DNA of 64,000 nucleotides, from assembly GCF_022539505.1 (NCBI RefSeq), contig NC_061510.1, positions 280,486,715 to 280,550,714 on the forward strand, written 5' to 3'. The position numbers and the translations under genes are program-made. The notes below the pieces were generated by a model. It was not told the DNA's origin, made no database searches, and saw only the letters and a program-made list of their open reading frames with translations. This stretch comes from Lolium rigidum (lineage: Eukaryota; Streptophyta; Magnoliopsida; Poales; Poaceae). How positions within the stretch are numbered: position 1 is the stretch's first letter; each line of letters starts with the position of its first letter. Below, in pieces: positions 56,223 to 64,000 of the stretch.

Positions 56223-56684
56223 CTCCCCCGAGATGGGATCGGCGGCGACGGCGTCTCGCAATGTTTTCCGTATCGTGGCTCTCGGCATCGGGGGTTTCGT
56301 CACGGAGGCTATTTGTAGGCGGAAGGGCAAGTCAAGAGGCGGCACGGGGGCCCACACCACATGGCCGCGCGGCCAAGGGGGGGCCGCGCCGCCCTAGGGT
56401 TTGGCCACCCCGTGGCCCCTCTTCGTCTCGTCTTCGGACTTCCGGAAGCTTCGTGAGAAAATAGGCCTCCGGGCTTTTATTTCGTCCAATTCCGAGAATA
56501 TTTCTTTACTAGGATTTCTGAAACCAAAAACAGCGTAAAACAAAGAATCGGCACTTCGGCATCTTGTTAATAGGTTAGTTCCGTAAAATGCACGAATATG
56601 ATATAAAGTGTGCATAAAACATGTAGATAACATCAATAATGTGGCATGGAACACAAGAAATTATCGATACGTTGGAGACGTATC
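56223..56684 (-). repeat. 3' LTR of element D, truncated to 462 bp
   Basis: Same subgroup as the B LTRs. Begins at 56684 (last base of the TGATACG motif missing) and stops at the fusion with the plus-strand LTR piece. Confidence 0.8.
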
Positions 56685-59286
56685 GCATCCCCAAGCTTAG
56701 TTCTCGCTCGTCCCGAGCAGTAAAACGATAACAAAGATAATTTCTGGAGTGACATGCCATCATAAACTTGATCATACTATTTGTAAAGCATATGTAGAGA
56801 ATGCAGCGATCAAAACAATGTGTATGACATGAGTAAACAAGTGAATCATAAAGCAAAGACTTTTCATGAATAGCACTTCAAGACAAGCATCAATAAGTCT
56901 TGCATAAGAGTTAACTCATAAAGCAATAATTCAAAGTAAAGGTATTGAAGCAACACAAAAGAAGATTAAGTTTCAGCGGTTGCTTTCAACTTGTAACATG
57001 TATATCTCATGGATATTGTCAACATAGAGTAATATAATAAGTGCAATAAGCAAGTATGTAGGAATCAATGCACAGCTCACACAAGTGTTTGCTTCTTGAG
57101 GTGGAGAGAAATAGGTGAACCGACTCAACATTGAAAGTAAAAGAATGGTCCTCATAGAGGAAAAGCATCGATTGCTATATTTGTGCTAGAGCTTTGATTT
57201 TGAAAACATGAAACAATTTTGTCAACGGTAGTAATAAAGCATATGCATCATGTAAATTATATCTTATAAGTTGCAAGCCTCATGCATAGTGTACTAATAG
57301 TGCCCGCACCTTGTCCTAATTAGCTTGGACTACCCGGATTATCACCGCAATACATATGCTTTAACCAAGTATCACAAAGGGGTACCTCTATGCCGCCCGT
57401 ACAAAGGTCTAAGGAGAAAGCTCGCATTTGGATTTCTCGCTTTTGATTATTCTCAACTTAGACATCCATACCGGGACAACATAGACAACATGATAATGGA
57501 CTCCTCTTTTAATGCTTTAAGCATTCAACAACAATTAATTCTTTTCTCATTAGAGATTTGAGGATGTTTGTCCAAAACTGAAACTTCCACCATGGAACAT
57601 GGCTTTAGTTAGCGGCCCAATGTTCTTCTCTCACAATATGCATGCTCAAACCATTCAACTCAGTGTAGATCGCCCTTACTTCGTACAAGACGAACATGCA
57701 TAGCAACTCACATGAAATTCAACAATGAGTTGATGGCGTTCCCGCAAACATGGTTATCGCACAACAAGCAACTTAATAAGAGATAAAGTGCATAATTACA
57801 TATTCAATACCACAATAGTTTTTAAGCTATTTGTCCCATGAGCTATATATTGCAAAGGTGAATGATGGAATTTTAAAGGTAGCACTCAAGCAATTTACTT
57901 TGGAATGGCTGGAAAATACCATGTAGTAGGTAGGTATGGTGGACACAAATGGCATAGTGGTTGGCTCAAGTATTTTGGATGCATGAGAAGTATTCCCTCT
58001 CGATACAAGGTTTAGGCTAGCAAGGCTTATTTGAAACAAACACAAGGATGAACCGGTGCAGCAAAACTCACATAAAAGACATATTGAAAACATTATAAGA
58101 CTCTACACCGTCTTCCTTGTTGTTCAAACTCAATACTAGAAATTATCTAGACCTTAGAGAAACCAAATATGCAAACCAAATTTTAGCATGCTCTATGTAT
58201 TTCTTCATTAATGGGTGCAAAGCATATGATGCAAGAGCTTAAACATGAGCACAACAATTGCCAAGTATCACATTACCCAAGACATTTATAGCAATTACTA
58301 CATGTATCATTTTCCAATTCCAACCATATAACAATTTAACGAAGGAGAAACTTCGCCATGAATACTATGAGTAGAAACCAAGGACATATTTGTCCATATG
58401 CTACAGCGGAGTGTGTATCTCTCCCATAAAGTGAATGCTAGGATCCATTTTATTCAAACAAAACAAAAACAAAAACAAACCGACGCTCCAAGAAAAAGCA
58501 CATAAGATGTGGCCGAATAAAAATGTAGTTTCAGGGGAGGAACCTCGATAATTTGTTGATGAAGAAGGGGATGCCTTGGGCATCCCCAAGCTTAGACGCT
58601 TGAGTCTTCTTGATATATGCAGGGGTGAACCACCGGGTGCATCCCCAAGCTTAGAGCTTTCACTCTCCTTGATCATGTTGCATCATACTCCTCTCTTGAT
58701 CCTTGAAAACTTCCTCCACACCAAACTCGAAACAACTCATTAGAGGGTTAGTGCACAATATAAATTGACATATTCAGAGGTGACACAATCATTCTTAACA
58801 CTTCTGGACATTGCATAATGCTACTGGACATTAGTGGATCAAAGAAATTCATCCAACATAGCGAAAGAGGCAATGCGAAATAAAAGGCAGAATCTGTCAA
58901 AACAGAACAGTTCGTATTGACGAATTTTAAAATGGCACCAGACTTGCTCAAATGAAAATGCTCAAATTGAATGAAAGTTGCGTACATATCTGAGGATCAT
59001 GCACGTAAATTGGCATAATTTTCTGAGCTTCCTGCAGGGCAGTGGGCTCAGATTCGTGACAGCAAAGAAATCTGGAACTGCGCAGTAATCCAAATCTAGT
59101 ACTTACTTTTCTATCAACGGCTTAACTTGGCACAACAAAACTCAAAACTAAGATAAGGAGAGGTTGCTACAGTAGTAAACAACTTCCAAGACACAAAATA
59201 AAAACAAAGTACTGTAGGTAAAAACATGGGTTGTCTCCCATAAGCGCTTTCTTAACGCCTTCAGCCTAGGCGCAGTAAAGTGTGTA

Positions 59287-59948
59287 TCAAGTAACATCGA
59301 GAGATGAAGCATCAACATCATTACCAGCGGTGTTGGGAGTTTTATCAATTTTAGGCCTATAGTAATTCTTTGGTTTAGGCACCTTAGAGACATACATGAA
59401 TTTTTGCTCCTTACCCACATAAGCTTTCTCATTAAATTTAAGAGAAGAAAAAGTTGAACCCAATTTTCTCATAGCTTCTTCAAGTTTACCAATTCTATGG
59501 GTTTGATTATCATGGATAGCACAAGTTTCTAGAGTAGCAATTCTTTCATTAATTCCTCCTAGGATTTTATCAAGTTTATCAATATTATCCAGTAATATTT
59601 CCAATTTAGTTTCAACGCTACAATTTTTCTCTATGGTTTCCAATTTTTTCATAACATCCTCAAGGGAGGTTTCACTTTTAGTTTCATTAACAGTGGTGTT
59701 CCAAATAAACTCTCAATAATGCAACTAGTTTCTAAAGCGGGAGCACCTAGGAAGTTACCTCCCGCGAGACAATCAAGAACATATCTATTCCAAGCTAGAG
59801 ATACCAACATAAAAATTTCTGAGTAGGATAGTGGTGGAGTGTTTCTTAGTGCACCTATTATGGGCATCACTAATTCTATACCAAGCATCTTTTAAACATT
59901 CTCCCCTTGTTGCTTAAATGAACGAACTTCAACTTCAGGATTACTCAT
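59287..59948 (-). pseudogene. gag-like ORF of element D, frameshifted
   Basis: The ATG at 59948 matches the start of the element A protein (MSNPEVEVRSFKQQG). A deletion shortly after shifts the frame, and the later parts (MLGIELVMP..., 59888-59649; MKKLETIEK..., 59652-59287) lie in other frames. The coiled coil and C-terminal part remain recognisable. Not functional. Confidence 0.75.
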
Positions 59949-60173
59949 TTTAGCGATAGTAAATAAAGTGAACTAGATAAAGTAAATGCAAGTAAACTAA
60001 TTTTTTTGTGTTTTTGATATAGCAAACAAGATAGCAAATAAAGTAAAACTAGCAACTAATTTTTTTGTGTTTTGATTTAGTGCAGCAAACAAAGTAGTAA
60101 ATAAAATAAAGCAAGACAAAAACAAAGTAAAGAGATTGAGAAGTGGAGACTCCCTTGCAGCAGTGTCTTGATC

Positions 60174-60190
60174 TCCCCGCAACGGCGCCG
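60174..60190 (-). other. degenerate primer-binding site of element D
   Basis: One base shorter than the tRNA-Asp complement and with a changed end base, as expected for an old copy. Confidence 0.65.
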
Positions 60191-60197
60191 TAAAATA

Positions 60198-61805
60198 TGC
60201 TTGATGGCGTGTATTTCACACGTTCGTTGGGCAACCCCAAGAGGAAGGTATGATGAGCACAAGCAAGCAAGTTTTCCCTCGTAAAGAAACCAAGGTTTAT
60301 CGAACCAGGAGGAGCCAAGAAGCACGTTGAAGGTTGATGGCGGCGGGATGTAGTGCGGCGCAACACCGTAGATTCCGGCGCCAACGTGGAACCTCGCACA
60401 ACACAACCAAAGCTACTTTGCCCCAACGAAACAAGTGAGGTTGTCAATCTCACCGGCTTGTCAGTAACAAAGGATTAACCGTATTGTGTGGAAGATGATT
60501 GTTTGGCAGAAAAACAAGTAGAAACAAGTATTGCAAGAGATTGTATTTCAAGAAAGAGAATTGGACCGGGGTCCACAGCTCACTAGAGGTGTCTCTCCCA
60601 TAAGACGAACAAGCATGTTGGGTGAACAAATTACAGCTTGGGCAATTGACAAATAAAGAGAGCATGACAATGCACATACATATCATGATGAGTATAGTGA
60701 GATTTAATTGGGCATTACGACAAAGTACATAGACCGCCATCCAACCGCATCTATGCCTAAAAAGTCCACCTTCAGTGTTATCATCCGAACCCCTCCAGCA
60801 TTAAGTTGCAAAGCAACATACAATTGCATTAAGTATGGTGCGTAATGTAATCAACAACTACATCCTTAGACATAGCATCAATGTTTTATCCCTAGTGGCA
60901 ACAAAGACAACACAACCTTAGAACTTTCTCGTCACCGTCCCATGTGTCAATGCAGCATGAACCCACTATCGAGCATAAGTACTCCCTCTTGGAGTTAAAA
61001 GCATCTACTTGGCCAGAGCATCTACTAATAACGGAGAGCATGCAAGATCATAAACAACACATAAGCATAACTTTGATAATCAACATAACAAGTATTCTCT
61101 ATTCATCGGATCCCAACAAACGCAACATATAGAATTACATATAGATGATCTTGATCATGATAGGCAGCTCACAAGATCCGACAATGATAGCACAATGGGG
61201 AGAAGACAACCATCTAGCTACCGCTATGGACCCATAGTCCAGGGGTAGACTACTCACACATCACACCGGGAGGCGACCATGGCGGCGTAGAGTCCTCCGG
61301 GAGATGAATCCCCTCTCCGGCAGTGGTGCCGGAGGCGATCTCCGGATCCCCCGAGATGGGATCGGCGGCGACGGCGTCTCGCGAATGTTTTCCGTATCGT
61401 GGCTCTCAGCATCGGGGTTTCGTCACCGAGGCTATTTGTAGGCGGAAGGGCAAGTCAAGAGGCGGCACGGGGGCCCACACCACAGTGGCCGCGCGGCCAG
61501 GGGGGGCCGCGCCGCCCTAGGGTTTGGCCACCCCGTGGCCCCTCTTCGTCTCGTCTTCGGTCTTCCGGAAGCTTCGTGAGAAAATAGGCCTCCGGGCTTT
61601 TATTTCGTCCAATTCCGAGAATATTTCTTTACTAGGATTTCGAAACCAAAAACAGCAGTAAAACAAAGAATCGGCACTTCGGCATCTTGTTAATAGGTTA
61701 GTTCCGTAAAATGCACGAATATGATATAAAGTGTGCATAAAACATGTAGATAACATCAATAATGTGGCATGGAACACAAGAAATTATCGATACGTTGGAG
61801 ACGTA
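60198..61805 (-). repeat. 5' LTR of element D
   Basis: Full-length LTR, close to the B LTRs but with many small indels. At 61805 it ends gagacgta, three bases short of the normal TGATACG start read on the minus strand. Confidence 0.85.
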
Positions 61806-62580
61806 CGTAGAGGTAGGCGTGACCGTGGGCGTGAGAGAGTTTATTTCTTCTTCTTAGAGTCGGTTGTATCTTCCACATTGGACACATTTGACCTCCTTGT
61901 GCAGTCTATCCAACAAATAAATGGAAGTTCTATCTATCAGCATCTCCTTTGTAGAAGCAGCTCTAGATCGCCTAGTAGCTAACTCACGGTTGGCAAGCTC
62001 CTCCATCCGATGAGTGCTTGATCTAGTTCCCGTGACTCTAGGAGAGAATTACCTCTCGATCTATCACAAGAAGACTGATTTTTTTTGCATAGATTCTAAA
62101 CCAATCGTTTTTTTGTTATGAGGGGCAAGCAGATGCACAAGTAAGACAATTTCCGTACAAGACAAGTCATGGATTATTATCCCTTGGTCACATTTTAAGC
62201 CTCGTTGTGCTCCTCCTAACTTCCAGCACCACCAAAGGGGTACACTTGCCCCCCCACTCTTGACATGGATAGCAGAGGAAGAATGTGGTGGACTAATAGG
62301 TGAACCCTTCCTTGGTGCTTGAGGAAGGAAAAACTTGGGTGATATGAGAGCAAGCTAACCGGGAGGCTACAGACGAGGAGCAATAGTTGGGCACTTAGTT
62401 GGCAATGTAAGTCGCTAGTGGTCACATGTGGTGAATCTTCCAATTCACTAAGTATCCGCCAGACCCTTGGTTTGCAAGAAATTTTGGCCCAATCAAAATC
62501 CTCGGGGAGAGAGTAGCTTTGTCAGAAGAAATCAACCCATTGGGCTGATATTGTGACCAAATTCACTAGTGAGTCACCAA
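61806..62580 (-). pseudogene. C-terminal part of the TE gag/ORF1-like gene, copy 2
   Basis: Duplicate of 55138-55855 with extra inserts (near 61902-61945 and 62392-62415). Encodes the same Lys-rich end and Pro-rich middle, with stops. Confidence 0.5.
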
Positions 62581-62623
62581 GCTTGAAGCTAGTGCTTTTC
62601 CAGTGCAGTCTGAATTGACAACT

Positions 62624-62733
62624 CGCTTGTTAAGGCTTATAAGTATTCTTTACCTCCCCTTGTGTCGAATCAATAAATTTGGGTTTTACTTCCCTCGAAG
62701 ACTGTTGCGATCCCCTATACTTGTGGGTCATCA
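62624..62733 (+). repeat. 3' end fragment of a Gypsy LTR
   Basis: Plus-strand segment gacaactcgcttgttaagg ... gatcccctatacttgtggg followed by tcatca, which I recognise as the end of a common Triticeae LTR. It interrupts the minus-strand TE gene. Confidence 0.55.
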
Positions 62734-63979
62734 TATGCCATGATGAAGGGTTGCTCCATTAACATAACCACCTGAAGAATTAGTGCCAACAGAACTGATT
62801 GTCAGAGTAAGCTCACTGTGATCATAACTAGGGGATCAATTTCCATAGCATCATTTGGACCATTCTAAATGACAGGGTTGACTAAATCAACATCAAAGTT
62901 GGCTGGTCCATTGTCCAAATAGGCTAAAGCAAATCCAGGAGTTCAAGAAATTCCTCATGACTGATTGGAGGCACCATTCAGGTCAGGGATGTTAACCATA
63001 GGAACATTATTCAGATCAAATCCATGATGGCCTAGAATGTGCTGAAGATTCTGTCTAATCTAATTGAAGGATTGTCCACCAGTTGGTACATCAGCAGCTG
63101 GCTGCCAAAGAGGCCAGTCTCCAGCCAAAGGTGGAGGAACAGGATTATCAGGTGATGTTGGCTAGAAATGGGCAGCTGGAAGTGGATGAGGAGTGGGCCC
63201 ATTAGCAGGTGGTGCATCTTCATCAGCAGGGCCTCCTCCAAGCAATTTTTGGCTCAAAATGTACACTGAGACATACCATGATTATGCAAGCATGTCATTA
63301 CCATGACTAATCACATAACTGTGTGGGATGCTTTCTAAGCTAACAACTCGGACTTTTGCAACCAGAGCCGCATAGGAGCTAGCTTCCTTGTCCCAAGATA
63401 TCATTGCTCCAAACTCTTTAACTACTCCCCTTATATGCTCATCATCCCACATATCCGCAGGAAAGGACAATATCATAATCCAACATTCTCTATTGTAAGT
63501 AAAGAAACGATGATTTATCCCCTTATTATGCTCCACGAAAGAGACTTGCCAGCCCTAAAAAGGGTGAGGGTTATTGCTGACCAGCCAGTCTCTATCGGAT
63601 GTCGAATTAAGGCGCACATAAGCAGTGTCGAGGGCACATCTCTGTGTAATCTCCAGCGAAAAGCCTAACTGGTCCTCAGTGAGGTCGCGGAGAAAGAGTC
63701 TAGTGAGGGCTAACGGCTGGTCACCTGGGATTGCAGGAGTAATGTCGACGATGGCCAGGTCTTCGTGCTTCAAGTTGATAGCGCCGCTCTCATGGTAGCG
63801 ATAGAGCTGTGGTCGGTTCTAAAGCTCAAGGATTTGGTACTGCCTAGGGACAAAGAGGTCGGATCAACCGGGAAATTTGGCATTGTATGCAATGAGGTGG
63901 CCGGCGGTGGTAGCGGAGACGACGAGGAGCTACAGTGCTGACAAGGGTTTGTTGGAGGGGAAGATGAGAGCAAGAACAA
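62734..63979 (-). pseudogene. TE gag/ORF1-like gene, N-terminal part
   Basis: Minus strand, from MFLLSSSPPTNPC (63979) or MKHEDLAIVDITP (63773). Recognisable parts are LTRLFLRDLTEDQLGFSLEI...RDWLVSNNPHPF, GINHRFFTYNRECWIMILSFPADMWDDEHI and VAKVRVVSLESIPHSYVISHG, then a Pro-rich linker. The pattern matches proteins annotated inside grass retroelements (a DUF4283-like role is possible). Frame changes near 63554 and many stops after 63280 show decay. Confidence 0.5.
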
Positions 63980-64000
63980 TAGTATAGCCGGCAGTCGGCT

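Larger units (their letters stand above)
56223..61805 (-). mobile_element. Athila-like non-autonomous LTR retrotransposon, element D
   Basis: Minus strand: 5' LTR 61805-60198, degenerate tRNA-Asp primer site (60190-60174), a broken gag-like ORF (59948-59287), internal 3' region (59286-56685) nearly identical to that of element B, and a truncated 3' LTR (56684-56223, 462 bp). Confidence 0.85.

Overview
This is nuclear DNA from a large, repeat-rich grass genome, most probably a Triticeae species (wheat, Aegilops or barley group). The grounds are Athila-type Gypsy LTRs with a tRNA-Asp primer site, CACTA elements with 'tttagtc...gactaaa' subterminal palindromes, Stowaway and Harbinger insertions, and intron-rich plant genes with GT-AG junctions. 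Two runs of exactly 100 N (9826-9925 and 43963-44062) are assembly gaps. Species and chromosome cannot be read from the sequence.

Layout. 1-9825: a nearly complete Athila-like non-autonomous element (B, minus strand) sits inside another LTR (E), which sits inside a decayed Mutator-like transposase gene with a convergent tail-anchored ORF. 10140-22430: a gene island with a La-related protein gene (LARP6-like, +, ten coding exons, apparent frameshift before its SUZ-C tail) and a shikimate-kinase-like gene (SKL1-like, +, nine coding exons), with small MITEs and an LTR-like relic. 22431-28790: a second Athila-like element (A, +), a truncated foreign LTR, a CACTA end, and a PIF/Harbinger element inside an RNase H-like fragment. 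28798-30288: an intact two-exon F-box gene (-). 30484-41850: CACTA DNA, split by a Harbinger element. The main CACTA carries a TNP2 gene lacking its catalytic core, an antisense third ORF, two tandem hairpins behind a TATA box, a 61-bp minisatellite and a TNPD-type gene. 41851-43962: 3' LTR of a third Athila-like element (C, -). 45074-46427: an F-box/DUF295 gene with a frameshift. 46450-50100: a MITE-like element and an L1-type LINE (-) whose reverse transcriptase is split by a 1.19-kb insertion with 16-bp target duplications. 50984-53540: a small CXC (tesmin/TSO1-like) gene (-) with a tandem duplication in its 5' intron. 55138-63979: a decayed TE coding region (-) holding a fourth Athila-like element (D, -), flanked by duplicated host sequence.

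Cellular genes: only LARP6-like (RNA binding), SKL1-like (plastid), the two F-box genes (ubiquitin ligase adaptors) and the CXC gene look like host genes. They do not form a pathway; the rest is transposon biology. The most unusual items are: (i) interchangeable single-ORF cassettes in otherwise matching Athila-like elements; (ii) the CACTA's extra antisense gene with arrays of E2F-like GGCGGGAA boxes; (iii) palindrome-plus-TATA modules before both CACTA genes and a TATA-led pair of long hairpins; (iv) a 125-aa single-CXC protein.
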